NCBI GenBank assembly: GCA_049517675.1
Contig: JBEKRV010000014.1
Location: forward strand, 1 to 64,000
Length of the DNA stretch: 64,000 bases
Origin: Bog-756 sp049517675
GTDB lineage: Bacteria > Actinomycetota > Acidimicrobiia > Acidimicrobiales > RAAP-2
Direction: 5' to 3'
Shown here: piece after piece, positions 41,825-51,503 of the stretch
Position numbering within the stretch: position 1 is the stretch's first letter
Layout of the letters: the number at the start of each line of letters is the position of its first letter
The notes under the pieces: generated by a model
What the model was told of the DNA's origin: nothing
Database searches by the model: none
The model's input: only the letters and a program-made list of their open reading frames with translations
Translations under genes and position numbers: made by a program

Positions 41825-42823
41825 TCAACGGGGCGGCCGGCCCACGCCGGTGGCCTGCTCGGCCTCGTCGCCCAGTGCCAGGGTCGCAGCACCCGACGTG
41901 ATCGCCTCGTAGAGCACGCGGAGTTGCTCGGTGATCCGGTCCCCCTCGTTACCGAGAGGTGCCGGGTCGAGTTGGCGGAGGACGAGATCGGGGGCGACGG
42001 CCAGGCGGGGCCGCGTCCGGATGGCTGCGACGTTGGCGTCGACTCCCCACAGCGACATCGAGTCCGCCCCCTGCATCGCCGAGGTGCGGTCACGATCGAC
42101 AGCCGGCCAACCGAACGGCCCGATATCCACCGGCTCCGCAGCGGCACCCCGTCCAGGACCTGGACTCGATTCAGATCCGCGCCGGCGGGCTCGAAGGCTC
42201 GCCAGCAGATCCTCCTTCGTACGTCCACGCCAGGCGAAGATCAGGAACGGGTCGGCGTCGAACGACTCCGCCAGGAGGTAGTAGACCGCGGCGACGTGCT
42301 TGCACGGATTCTCCCAGTCCGGGCACGAACAGGCCGACTCGAGTTCGTCGGCTGATGTCGGGAACAGCGAGACCGACGAGTCGGCAAACGCCTCCTCGAT
42401 CTCCTCCGGCATCTCGTCGGCCAGGAGCCTTGCCGCGAAGACAGCGCTCGACGCCATGACGGACTCCACCGCGTCCCACTCGGATCCGGTCAGCACGGCC
42501 GTCTCGATGAACACCCGGTAGGGCTTGGATCGCGACCCCTGCACCGAGGCCTTCACCTGGCCCGCAGTGACTTCCATCGCCAGCACCTGACCGGTGCGGG
42601 CATACCTCTTGCCGCGTTGCAGACGGCTCCCGATACCGAAGGTCTCGAGCACCGCGATGAAGCGCTGCGACCACCAGGTGTCGCCGATCCGCCCCCGCTG
42701 GCTGCGGGCCTGCAGGCCGCCCTCGACAGCGATCGGCGCGGAGGGGGGTGGCCACCACCCATCGGCCGGTGCCCGGGAACGACCCATGCGGCGACGAGGG
42801 GTCGGGCGGCGCGGTGCCATCAA
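41825..42823 (-). CDS. SWIM zinc-finger protein
   Basis: The product of about 332 residues has the SWIM motif CSCPDWENPCKHVAAVYYLL (C-x-C-x7-C-x-H) near residue 170. An N-terminal region (DTWWSQRFIAVLETFGIGSR, then RYARTGQVLAMEVTAGQVKA) is typical of actinobacterial SWIM proteins found beside SNF2 helicases, and a variable C-terminal region follows. SWIM fingers bind DNA or protein. The start overlaps the helicase stop by a few bases, so the two are co-translated and probably act together on DNA. Confidence 0.85.
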   Translation of the reverse strand: MMAPRRPTPRRRMGRSRAPADGWWPPPSAPIAVEGGLQARSQRGRIGDTWWSQRFIAVLETFGIGSRLQRGKRYARTGQVLAMEVTAGQVKASVQGSRSKPYRVFIETAVLTGSEWDAVESVMASSAVFAARLLADEMPEEIEEAFADSSVSLFPTSADELESACSCPDWENPCKHVAAVYYLLAESFDADPFLIFAWRGRTKEDLLASLRARRRGSESSPGPGRGAAAEPVDIGPFGWPAVDRDRTSAMQGADSMSLWGVDANVAAIRTRPRLAVAPDLVLRQLDPAPLGNEGDRITEQLRVLYEAITSGAATLALGDEAEQATGVGRPPR

Positions 42824-45800
42824 TCCTCCCCGACCGCGTCGGCCGAGAGCGCGACGACCTCGCGGAGCTGCTCAGTGGACAGTTCGGTGATCCACCCCTC
42901 GCCGGAACCCACGATGCGGTCGGCCAGAGCCCGCTTCGCCTCGATCATGGCATCGATCCGTTCCTCGAGGGTTCCTCCGCACACGAACTTCCGCACCTGC
43001 ACATTGCGCTCCTGACCGATCCGGAAGGCCCGGTCCGTCGCCTGGTCCTCTACTGCCGGGTTCCACCATCGGTCGAAGTGCACGACGTTGGTCGCGGCCG
43101 TGAGGTTCAGGCCGGTGCCACCGGCCTTGAGCGACAGCAGGAACACCGGTGGTCCCTCCACTCCTTGGAACCGATCGACCATCGCGTCCCGTGCCTTCTT
43201 CGACACCCCGCCGTGGAGCCAGAGAACGTCGCAATCCAACCGATGGCTCAGGTGCCGCTCCAGCATGTCCCCCATCTGGGTGAACTGGGTGAAGACGAGG
43301 GTACGGTCACCTTCGGCCACCGCTTCCTCAAGCACCTCGACGAGCCGCGACACCTTGCCCGACCGACCCGCGATCGAGGAGCCGTCGGCCAGGAACTGCG
43401 CCGGGTGGTTGCACACCTGCTTCAGCTTCAGCATGGTGGCGAGGACCAACCCCCGGCGCTCGATGCCCTCGGCCTCGTCGATCCGGGCGAGCATGTCGTC
43501 GACGACTGCCTGATAGAGCGTGGCCTGCTCGCGGGTCAGGTTGCAGAACTCCTTCATCTCGAGCTTGTCGGGCAGGTCGGCGATGATCGACCGGTCGGTC
43601 TTGAGACGGCGGAGCACGAACGGGCCGGTGATCCGCCGCAGTCGGGCTGCGGCCTCGTCGTCGCCGTCGCGCTCGATGGGGAGGGCGAACCGCTCACGGA
43701 AGGCCTTCTCGGAGCCGAGCATGCCCGGGTTGAGGAACTGCATGATGGACCAGAGTTCGGACAGCCGGTTCTCCACCGGCGTGCCGGTCATGGCGATCCG
43801 TCTTTCGGCCGGGATGGCACGGACGCTCTGGGTCGTGCGGGCTGCGCTGTTCTTGATCTGCTGCGCCTCGTCGAGGACTACCCGCCGCCACGGAAACTTC
43901 GCCAGCAGCGGCTGGTCACGCGTGGCCAACCCGTAGGTGGACAGAACGAGGTCCGTCCCGCTGGCGTGGCGGACGAATGCCTTGCCGTCGAGTCGGTCAG
44001 AACCGTGATGGACGTAGACCGACAGCTTCGGAGCGAACCGTGCAGCCTCGCGCTGCCAGTTCCCGACCAGCGACATCGGGCACAGGACCAACGTCGGTCC
44101 CAGCGGAGGGATGGGACTCCGCCTTTTCGGTCCGGCGTTGGTCCCCCGTGCTGTCGGTGCTTCGACGCCATGGCGGCGCTCGTCGACCAACAGCGCGAGC
44201 AGCTGAGCCGTCTTTCCGAGTCCCATGTCGTCGGCGAGGCACGCCCCGAGGCCGAGCTCACCCAGGAAGGCGAGCCAGCCCAGGCCCCGCTCCTGGTACG
44301 GACGCAACTCCCCCGCAAATCCGTCCGGAGTCGGAATCGAGCGGAGTTGCCGGTCGTCGGCCCCGGCGAGGAGGTCCCCGAGCCACCCGTCCGCCTCCAC
44401 CGCGGCCACCGGCAAGCCGCCGGCGGCACCTTCCAGTCCGAGTGCCGTGCGCAGAACCTGCCCGGCCGGCATCTGTTCCGCGGTCGCGCCCTTCCTTCCG
44501 ACTGCAGCGATGGCCGCAGCGAGATCCTGTTCGTGCAGTTCGACCCACTGGCCACGCACACGGACGAGGGGCTGCTTGAGCCGCGCCAGTTGACGGAGCT
44601 CGGTGAGTCCGAGTTTGTCCTCCCCGAGCACCGCCTCCCACCGGACGTCACAGAGACCTTCCAGCCCGATGGTGCCCGTCGAACCGGCGGTTTTCGATCC
44701 CGTCGTGGCCTTGAGGCGCAGGCTGAGGCGCGCGTTCGAGGATCGCCACCAGGGTGGGGCCAGTACGCCGAACCCGGCCTCTTCCAGAATCGGGGCGCCA
44801 TCGCGGAGGAAGGCGAGAATCCCGCTGGCGTCGGTCGTCTGGCCGGAAGGTGCCATGTCGGCCAGTGCCGGCCCGAGCGAGGGTACGAGCCGGGCGGCCC
44901 GACCCAGTCCACGGAGGAGTTGCTCGTCGGGGTGCTCCACATGGCGCTCCAGGGCGGTGAGCTCGGGACCATCGGCCCACACGGTGGTAGCGGACACGAG
45001 CAGGCTCGGGTCATCCGCCGCCTGCAGGGCGAACTCGATCCGCCACTCGTCGACCCGTCCAGATCGGCCCTTCGGGCGACGCCCGTTCCGCTCGACGCCG
45101 TCGCCCGCTCCTCGCAGGAGGTCCTCATCAACAGGAGGGATGATCCGGAAACACGTCCGAACCGGCTCGGCGAGCGTGGTCGCCGTCGCCTGCCAGGCAC
45201 CCAGTCGTCCGGCGAGCACGGCCAGATCGTCATCATCGGCCTGCACGGATCCGTCGGGGGAGATCAGGGCGGAAAGCCACGCGTCGACCGGGCCACCGGA
45301 CTTCGGTCGGCGCCGTCGTTCGGCCGGCGGACGGTCAGGGCTGAACCGGCGGGCCAGCGCATCCGTGAAGCCCCAGATGAGGGATCGGAGCGCATCCCCG
45401 GGCATCTCCGGTTCGACATCGTCGCGAGCGGGATCCGAGCCCCCGCCGGGCGCGCCCGCGGCCAGGAACACAACGGGGAGCGACCACGCCAGCTCTTCGA
45501 TACGACCTCGGTCGGCACCGTCGATGAGCGGACGCCATCGGGCCCACCATCCGTCGGCGGTGGATTCGAGTGCCGGGATGACGCGCCCCCGGGTGGTCAA
45601 TTCCAGGGCCATCTCCGCCGCCCGGGCGGCGAACCGGAGGTCGGCAGCAAGCGCGATGCCGAAATCGTCCGCGGTCGACGGTCCAGCGGTGTCGCCGGCC
45701 ACCGCCATCAACGTGGAGAGGGCGTCCGAGGCGTCGGCCCACTCGACCATCAGGCCCGGAGCCGTCCACAGGGGCAGCTCGGGCGAGACCGACGGTTCCG

Positions 45801-46104
45801 AGGACGGGTCGGTGCGTTGGTCTTCGAGCCACGGAGAACCGGCCGGCCCTCCTCCCGCGTCCGGCAGCCGGAGCATGAGCTCCGTCCCGCCCCATCGCTC
45901 CGGCTCTCCGACCGACAGCCCGCCGAGCTCGGTGACAGCTCCTCGGATGCCATCGGCGTCGAGGGCGAACGGATGGGATCTCGGACGGGGTCGCCGGGGC
46001 GGTCGCCCGCGCCGGGCTGGAGCCGTTCGCGGTAGGCGCCCGTCCTCCGCCCACAAGGCGAGACGGCCCGCAGGTGTCACCCAAGCGGCGTGGAGGACGA
46101 TCAC
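42820..46104 (-). CDS. SNF2-family DNA helicase/translocase (HepA-like)
   Basis: The 1094-residue product has a long N-terminal actinobacterial region (1-~560) and a SNF2 motor: ELRPYQERGLGWLAFL (Q motif region), Walker A in DDMGLGKT near 623-632, VVLDEAQQIKN near 741, and MTGTPVENRLSELWSIMQFL. The second helicase lobe has TLVFTQFTQMGDMLERHLSH, LSLKAGGTGLNLTAATNVVH and QATDRAFRIGQ near 1020. It would move along DNA with ATP to strip or remodel protein complexes. The GTG at 46104 sits very close to GGAGG, so the true start is not certain. It is the first gene of a pair with the SWIM protein. Confidence 0.9.
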   Translation of the reverse strand: MIVLHAAWVTPAGRLALWAEDGRLPRTAPARRGRPPRRPRPRSHPFALDADGIRGAVTELGGLSVGEPERWGGTELMLRLPDAGGGPAGSPWLEDQRTDPSSEPSVSPELPLWTAPGLMVEWADASDALSTLMAVAGDTAGPSTADDFGIALAADLRFAARAAEMALELTTRGRVIPALESTADGWWARWRPLIDGADRGRIEELAWSLPVVFLAAGAPGGGSDPARDDVEPEMPGDALRSLIWGFTDALARRFSPDRPPAERRRRPKSGGPVDAWLSALISPDGSVQADDDDLAVLAGRLGAWQATATTLAEPVRTCFRIIPPVDEDLLRGAGDGVERNGRRPKGRSGRVDEWRIEFALQAADDPSLLVSATTVWADGPELTALERHVEHPDEQLLRGLGRAARLVPSLGPALADMAPSGQTTDASGILAFLRDGAPILEEAGFGVLAPPWWRSSNARLSLRLKATTGSKTAGSTGTIGLEGLCDVRWEAVLGEDKLGLTELRQLARLKQPLVRVRGQWVELHEQDLAAAIAAVGRKGATAEQMPAGQVLRTALGLEGAAGGLPVAAVEADGWLGDLLAGADDRQLRSIPTPDGFAGELRPYQERGLGWLAFLGELGLGACLADDMGLGKTAQLLALLVDERRHGVEAPTARGTNAGPKRRSPIPPLGPTLVLCPMSLVGNWQREAARFAPKLSVYVHHGSDRLDGKAFVRHASGTDLVLSTYGLATRDQPLLAKFPWRRVVLDEAQQIKNSAARTTQSVRAIPAERRIAMTGTPVENRLSELWSIMQFLNPGMLGSEKAFRERFALPIERDGDDEAAARLRRITGPFVLRRLKTDRSIIADLPDKLEMKEFCNLTREQATLYQAVVDDMLARIDEAEGIERRGLVLATMLKLKQVCNHPAQFLADGSSIAGRSGKVSRLVEVLEEAVAEGDRTLVFTQFTQMGDMLERHLSHRLDCDVLWLHGGVSKKARDAMVDRFQGVEGPPVFLLSLKAGGTGLNLTAATNVVHFDRWWNPAVEDQATDRAFRIGQERNVQVRKFVCGGTLEERIDAMIEAKRALADRIVGSGEGWITELSTEQLREVVALSADAVGED

Positions 46105-46224
46105 CTCCGCATGGTGCCTCGCAGGTGCGACCCTGTCCAGTTCCCAGCGTGGCGGTCCCGGAGGCGCGGGCCGCCGGGTCGCCGACCCTGGCCGAAGTGC
46201 TGGACCAACCTGCAGTGCCTCGTG

Positions 46225-49198
46225 TCAATCAGATGATGCGGGAGCGGGCCTACCGAACAGATAACCCTGACCGAGGTCGACTCCGAGCTCTCGAAGTGTT
46301 TCTGCCTCGGCTCGGGTCTCGATGCCCTCGGCGAGCAGCGTCATCCCGGCGTGTCCGGTGAAGTACTTCATCCCGGTGACGAGAGCCTGACGGGCAGGAT
46401 CACGGTCGACCGACCTCACCAGCGAGATGTCGAGCTTCACCACATCGGGGTCGAGCGCAAGGATGTGCGCGAGTCCGGCATAGCCCGCACCGGCATCATC
46501 GATGAAGAGCTTCGTGCCCGGGATCCCCCTGATCGCCCTGCGCAGCGAGTCGTAGTCGTCGATGTGGGCATGCTCGGTCACCTCGATCGCCAGGTGTCGC
46601 GACGAACCCGCCGCGACCTGGGCCACTCCTCCGTTCATCGCCGTCTCGGGAGAGAAGTTCACGCTCAGCCATACGTTCGGCGGCAGCTGTTCCGCAGCGC
46701 GGACCGCCGCTGCAGCGCAGGCAACCTCGAGCGCCGACTGCAACCCCACCGACGATGCCTCGCTGAACCAGAGGTCGGGTCGGGTGCCGTCGTCGAACCG
46801 GGTGAGGGCTTCGTAGCCGACGGTCTCGCCGGTCGCGAGGTCGACGATCGATTGGAAGACGGGGTGGTATGCCACCGTGTCGAGGATCGACTGCACATTC
46901 CTGCGGATGGCCTCGCTCCGGCCGTAGGTCTCGGCCTGGGCGCCGAAGAGCGTGCCGGCGAAGGCACCCAGCTCGTCGAGGAGGGGAAGCCGGGAGTCGG
47001 CCCAGTCCGGGTAGCGGTGGTCCTTCGTCCCGATGACGAGATACGCGACCATCTCCCCTCCCGATCGGATGGGGACCCGCAGCACTCCGACGAAGCCCGC
47101 CTCCAGCGCTTGTTCAATGGGCCCATTGGAGCGGAACGGTTCGATGTTCCGCAGGTCCATCCACCACGAACCCAGTTCCGTCCGTTCGGCGAGCGCTGCG
47201 CTGTTCTCGTCCCAGACGGGCGACACTGCGTCGGCGATGGGGCGGAGCTCCGGCGCCACCCCGATGGGGATCGACGGACAGCCCGCTCGGAGCAGGACCA
47301 CGTACGCCCCGTCGATGCCGTCGATGCCACCAATGGCACGACAGAGGGCGGCAGAAGTCTCCTCCAGTGTCTCCGATGGTCCGACCTCCCGCATGAGCGA
47401 GCGGACCGTATCCAGGTCGCGGTGCCTCCTGATGAGGTCTTCCTCGAGGCGTCGCTCGGCGCTCAGGTCGTGCTTGACCGCGACATAGGCCATGAGCTCG
47501 CCCGACGAGTCGTGGATCGGAGCGATGGTCGCATCCTCCTCGTAGAGTTCGTCGTTCTTGCGCTTGTTGACCAGGACGCCGCGCCAGGACCTGCCGTCGA
47601 GGAGCTCGTTCCACAGCGTCTGGTAGAACGCCTCGTCCTGGATTCCGCTCTTGAAGATCCGGGGACTCTGCCCCAGGAGTTCCTCCACGGTGTAGCCCGA
47701 GGTGCGCACGGTCGACGGATTCGCGTAGACGATGAGGTTCTCGGGATCCGTGACCACGATCGATTCTTCGGCTCGATCGATCGCCGTTGCCAGCAGGGTC
47801 TGGTCGTCCAGTGCCTGGATGAGTCGCGCCTGCTCCCGAAGGCGACCGATGCCGTAGCCCAATTGGGAGGCGAGGTCTTCCAGCAGGCTCACGGTCCGCT
47901 CGTCGAACGCATGCGCCTCCAGCGCATAGACCGTGAGGGCCCCTTCCAGCTCGCCGTCCACCCGGACGGGGAGTGCGATCGACGAGCGCAGCCCTTCTCG
48001 AAGGGCGGCGTCTCGCCAGGGCTGCATCCGGGCGTCGCCGGCGATGTCCTGCGCGATCGAGGTGCGGTCCTCCCGTATGGCCGTCCCCGTGGGGCCCTGG
48101 CCCAGCGGGTTGTCCCGCCACGACACGTCGATCATGTCCAGATAGGCGTGATGATGGACGCTCGCCGCCACCTTCTCGACGGTCCCCCGTACGTCATCGA
48201 TCGGTGTCCCGAACCAACCGAACGCGTACCCGCCGACGTCCACCGCCATCTGGCACATCTCCTGGAGCAGCGATTCCTGGTCGATCGCCCGCACGAGGAT
48301 GCTGGCTCCTGCCGACAGGGTTCGCAGTGCCCGTCGAACCAGCATCTCGCGCTGGCAGCTCCGGAGGCTGACGATGGCGGCCTCCATGCTCGTCGATGAC
48401 GACCGAGGCCTTGACGGAGAACCAGTGGTAGTCACCGTCCAATCGGCGGAATCGGACGTCCACGGTCTCCTCGGTGTCGAGTGATCCCTCGTAGAGCCGG
48501 ATCCGGTAGGCGTTGACCCGGTCGAAGTCCTCGGGGTGGATGAGTTCCCGTGGACGGTGACCCAGTAGGTAGTCCGGGTCCCATCCGAGCTCACGCTCGA
48601 CGGATGGCGATACCCACGTGATCACCCAGTCGGCATCGCACTGGTAGACGATGTCCGATGCATGCTCCGCCATGAGTCGGAACCGCTCGTGCAGTGCGTA
48701 CCACTCGGTCACGTCGCTCCAGGTCAAGCACAGCAGGTCCCCGACCTTGACTCCCCGGATGTCGTAATGGCGGTCGGATGCACCTTCCTCGCCGCCATAG
48801 ACGAAGTCGCTGAGGTTCAGGGGCTCGCCGGTCTCGAAAGCATGGATGCACGCGTCGAGGAGTCTGGAGCCAGGACGCACGGGATGGAACTCCAGCAGGC
48901 GCCTTCCGATCAGGTCCTGCTCGGACACCCGGCTGTACTCGCGGGCGGCCCGATTCGCGTCGACGTAGACGAAGTCGGCGATGCGACCATCGGACTCCCG
49001 GACCTCACGAAGCATGACGTACGGATCGAGCAGTGGATCGAGGGCGGCACCGAGCAACGCCTCGTTGCCTCCGAGAGCACCATGCTGAGCATCGGTCGTG
49101 GAATGCTCCGCGCCCGGAGGACTCAACCGTAGGGCCTTCGACGACATCCAGCCACTTCCCACCCCTTCCGCTCCGCCTACAGCGATGCGTTTTCGCAC
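46225..49198 (-). pseudogene. Multidomain PAS/GAF/EAL signalling protein, one frameshift
   Basis: Two overlapping frames make one protein of ~990 residues. The 5' frame (from the GTG at 49198) has two PAS domains and reads VKASVVIDEHGG before losing sense near 48385. The 3' frame continues AIVSLRSCQREMLVRRALRT into a GAF domain, a PAS domain (ESIVVTDPENLIVYANPSTV), a second GAF, and a C-terminal EAL domain ending at 46225. Total length is 3n+1, so one extra base explains the break. The EAL domain keeps its c-di-GMP phosphodiesterase residues: YEALTR, EVTEH, IDDAGAGY, VKLD, AEGIET and QGYLFGRP. An intact gene would lower c-di-GMP in response to light, redox or ligands. Real mutation or sequence error cannot be told apart here. 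Confidence 0.7.
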
Positions 49199-49455
49199 TT
49201 CATCCTAGGGGAACGCAATTGTTGCCGACAGGGCCAATTTCCCTCTTCCCACCATGTCGCCTGGATCCATCGTGAACCGCCCCGGTCCGTATGGAGGTCC
49301 CCGTCGACGAGCTCGTACCGGGGTCGTGGGCGTGTCGTCGGTCGCACGCCACACCGCAGGCGACGTCGTGCCATCGCTCACCAGAAGTTGGGAGGTCGTC
49401 TCAGACGAGGTGTCGGCAAGAGAGTCTCTTCGCCGAGACCCCCGAACCCGGAGCG

Positions 49456-49821
49456 ATGGTGACGACGGTCAGGAACCGCGTGATCCCCTCCTACGGGCCA
49501 CTTCCGCACTTCTCGGGGCTGACCGCGGTCAAACGCGACCTCGATCAGCGATCGAAAGTGATCGTGACGTCGTCCTGGGACGACGGGCACGAGGGTTCCG
49601 AGGAGGCGTCCGCTCGGTTCTTCAAGGAGATCGTTGAGACGGCGGGGAAGAATCCGTCCCGCATGTCGTACGACACGTTGTATGCCCAGGTGCTCAATTC
49701 GTCGGAAGTGTTCGGGGTCGGTGGGATGCGCTGGGAGGGACGTCCTCGTATCCGGCCGATGGCCGGCGAGACGGAGGATCAGTGCGGCGTGACGCTGAAC
49801 GGGTCGGGGTCGGCCCCGTAG
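49456..49821 (+). CDS. Small hypothetical protein
   Basis: An open frame of 121 codons starts at the ATG at 49456 and reads plausibly as protein (VIPSYGPLPHFSGLTAVKRD, SSWDDGHEGSEEASARFFKE, GGMRWEGRPRIRPMAGETED). The Ser-Trp-Asp-Asp-Gly-His stretch recalls polysaccharide deacetylases, but nothing else of that fold follows. GC is lower than in neighbouring genes. The frame is open to 49291 upstream, where it looks random. It may be a gene fragment or an orphan gene next to the tRNA; confidence is low. Confidence 0.35.
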   Translation: MVTTVRNRVIPSYGPLPHFSGLTAVKRDLDQRSKVIVTSSWDDGHEGSEEASARFFKEIVETAGKNPSRMSYDTLYAQVLNSSEVFGVGGMRWEGRPRIRPMAGETEDQCGVTLNGSGSAP

Positions 49822-50021
49822 GGCTGGGTGAATTGTCCTCACGCCTGGAAGCGCCGGTCGGGGACCGACTCTGGTCTCGATGCGGAAAGCGAGGTCGCCT
49901 TCGGACTTGGCGACCCGCCGGGAGCCTGGGTGGTCAGACGCTCTACCAGCGGCGTCGGCAGGAGACATCGACCTCGGTGTATTCGGTGAATGTCAGTTGC
50001 ACTCTTGCGCGCCCGGCAGTG

Positions 50022-50095
50022 TGCGCTCGGCAGGATTCGAACCTGCAACCTTCTGATCCGTAGTCAGATGCTCTAATCCGTTGAGCTACGAGCGC
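50022..50095 (-). tRNA. tRNA-Arg(ACG)
   Basis: On the minus strand the acceptor arms GCGCTCG and CGAGCGC pair perfectly over 7 bp. The anticodon stem TCTGA/TCAGA encloses the loop CTACGGA with anticodon ACG (arginine, CGN codons). The T-arm GCAGG-TTCGAAT-CCTGC is canonical. The discriminator base is A, and CCA is not encoded. The 3' end faces the gene-poor stretch 49822-50021. Confidence 0.95.
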
Positions 50096-50281
50096 TGGTC
50101 GGCTGGGTACCCTCCGCACCGGACCCCACTGCCACGACGGCCGACGGGGAGAACACAGCAGCGGAACACTCTACCCGACCCGGAACGCGCCGGTTCCGGC
50201 GTGGCGACGGGCCCGCACCCGGTTCCCATTCGCGGCGCCGCAATGCCCTCGCCGCCGCTGGGCCGTCCGCACTGGCCAGCT

Positions 50282-50287
50282 GTAGGG
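50282..50287 (+). promoter_or_regulatory. -10 box TAGGGT of the YbjQ-like operon
   Basis: TAGGGT ends eight bases before the ATG at 50296, consistent with a leaderless mRNA for the whole four-gene operon. Confidence 0.4.
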
Positions 50288-50295
50288 TTCGCAGG

Positions 50296-50697
50296 ATGAG
50301 CGGCATGGACGAATCCTTCGACCTGGAACTGGCGGCGGCCCAGCTGCGCGCCGACAGCTCCGACGTGGGCATCCTGGTCAAGGTCCTGGTCGACCAGCTG
50401 TCCGACGCCCTCGGGCCCCGCCTGAAGGTCCAGCGTTCCGGTGGGCGGTTCCGCAAGTCCGACCAGATCCGGTCCCTGACGATCTCCATGGGCGACGACC
50501 AGTTCGACGCCGAGGTGGACGGACCGGTCCTGCGCTGCGCCATCGGCCACTCGTCGGGCGGCATCCGCATCCGCAGCGAGAAGGTCGACATGGACGCCTG
50601 GCTCAACCGCCTGCTCGCCGTCCTGAAGGCCGAAGCCGACCACAGCCAGGCCGTGCGCCAGGCACTCGAGAACATCGTCATCGGAGGCAATTCATGA
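50296..50697 (+). CDS. Small conserved-looking protein, first gene of the YbjQ-like operon
   Basis: The 133-residue product is not recognised. It is acidic, with a helical start (LELAAAQLRADSSDVGILVK, VLVDQLSDALGPRL) and a beta middle (KVQRSGGRFRKSDQIRSLTI, GDDQFDAEVDGPVLRCAIGH). A helical end (DMDAWLNRLLAVLKAEADHS) follows, and there is no signal peptide. The stop overlaps the next ATG by four bases, so it is made together with the three YbjQ-like proteins and may be their partner. Confidence 0.7.
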   Translation: MSGMDESFDLELAAAQLRADSSDVGILVKVLVDQLSDALGPRLKVQRSGGRFRKSDQIRSLTISMGDDQFDAEVDGPVLRCAIGHSSGGIRIRSEKVDMDAWLNRLLAVLKAEADHSQAVRQALENIVIGGNS

Positions 50698-51503
50698 CCG
50701 ACACGCCGGAGGAAGCTCCCCAGGACCTGCCCGAAGGGGCGAGTCGCCGGCTCGCCGAACTCGAACACGGACTGTTCACGTCCGACCTGTCGGTCAACGA
50801 GTTCCTCCTCATCAAGGAGGTCGGGTTCCACCCGGTCGGCTTCGTGATGGGCTCGTCGATCTACCACACCGGCATCCAGACCCGTAAATGGGGACAGAGC
50901 CAGGAGCTGACCAAGCTCACCGAGGCCATGTACAACGCCCGCGAGCTGGCCATGACCCGCATGGAAGAGGAGGCCCTCGAGCTGGGCGCCGACGGCGTCG
51001 TCGGGGTCCGTCTCGACGTCAACTACTACGAGTGGGGCAAGGACGCCGCCGAGTTCATCGCAGTCGGCACCGCGGTCAAGGCGGAGAGCGGCGTCTCCCA
51101 CCGAAACAAGCTGGGCAAGCCGTTCACCTCCGACCTGTCCGGCCAGGACTTCTGGACCCTCATGCAGACCGGCCACATCCCCCAGGGACTGGTCATGGGA
51201 ACCTGCGTCTACCACATCGCCCACCGCGGCCTCGGGGCGACGCTCGGCTCCGCCGGCCAGAACGTGGAGCTGCCCAACTTCACCCAGGCCCTCTACGAGG
51301 CTCGCGAGCTGGCCATGACCCGCATGCAGGACGAGGCCAACGAGCTGGACGCCACCGGCATCGTCGGCGTCCGCTTGGAGGAGAAGTCCCACCAGTGGGG
51401 CAGCCACACCATCGAGTTCCTCTCGCTCGGGACCGCCGTGGTCAAGACCTCCGACGAGGTCACCCTCCCCCGGCCGACCACCATCATCTCGCTCGACAAC
51501 TGA
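50694..51503 (+). CDS. Two-domain YbjQ-like (heavy-metal-binding domain) protein
   Basis: The 269-residue product holds two copies of a YbjQ/UPF0145-like domain. Each begins FTSDLS (near residues 28 and 142), has a G-x-x-P-x-G-x3-G loop (GFHPVGFVMG, GHIPQGLVMG), a helix ARELAMTRM, and ends in strands of the type GADGVVGVRLDV and EFIAVGTAVK. YbjQ proteins form ring-shaped oligomers; metal binding has been proposed from their name only. It is translationally coupled to both neighbours. Confidence 0.8.
   Translation: MTDTPEEAPQDLPEGASRRLAELEHGLFTSDLSVNEFLLIKEVGFHPVGFVMGSSIYHTGIQTRKWGQSQELTKLTEAMYNARELAMTRMEEEALELGADGVVGVRLDVNYYEWGKDAAEFIAVGTAVKAESGVSHRNKLGKPFTSDLSGQDFWTLMQTGHIPQGLVMGTCVYHIAHRGLGATLGSAGQNVELPNFTQALYEARELAMTRMQDEANELDATGIVGVRLEEKSHQWGSHTIEFLSLGTAVVKTSDEVTLPRPTTIISLDN

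Noticed and set aside
42748..46035. 1095-codon plus-strand open frame opposite the SNF2 helicase
   Set aside because: It is the antisense of a gene with full helicase motifs. Long antisense frames are expected at this GC, and its translation has no recognisable domain.
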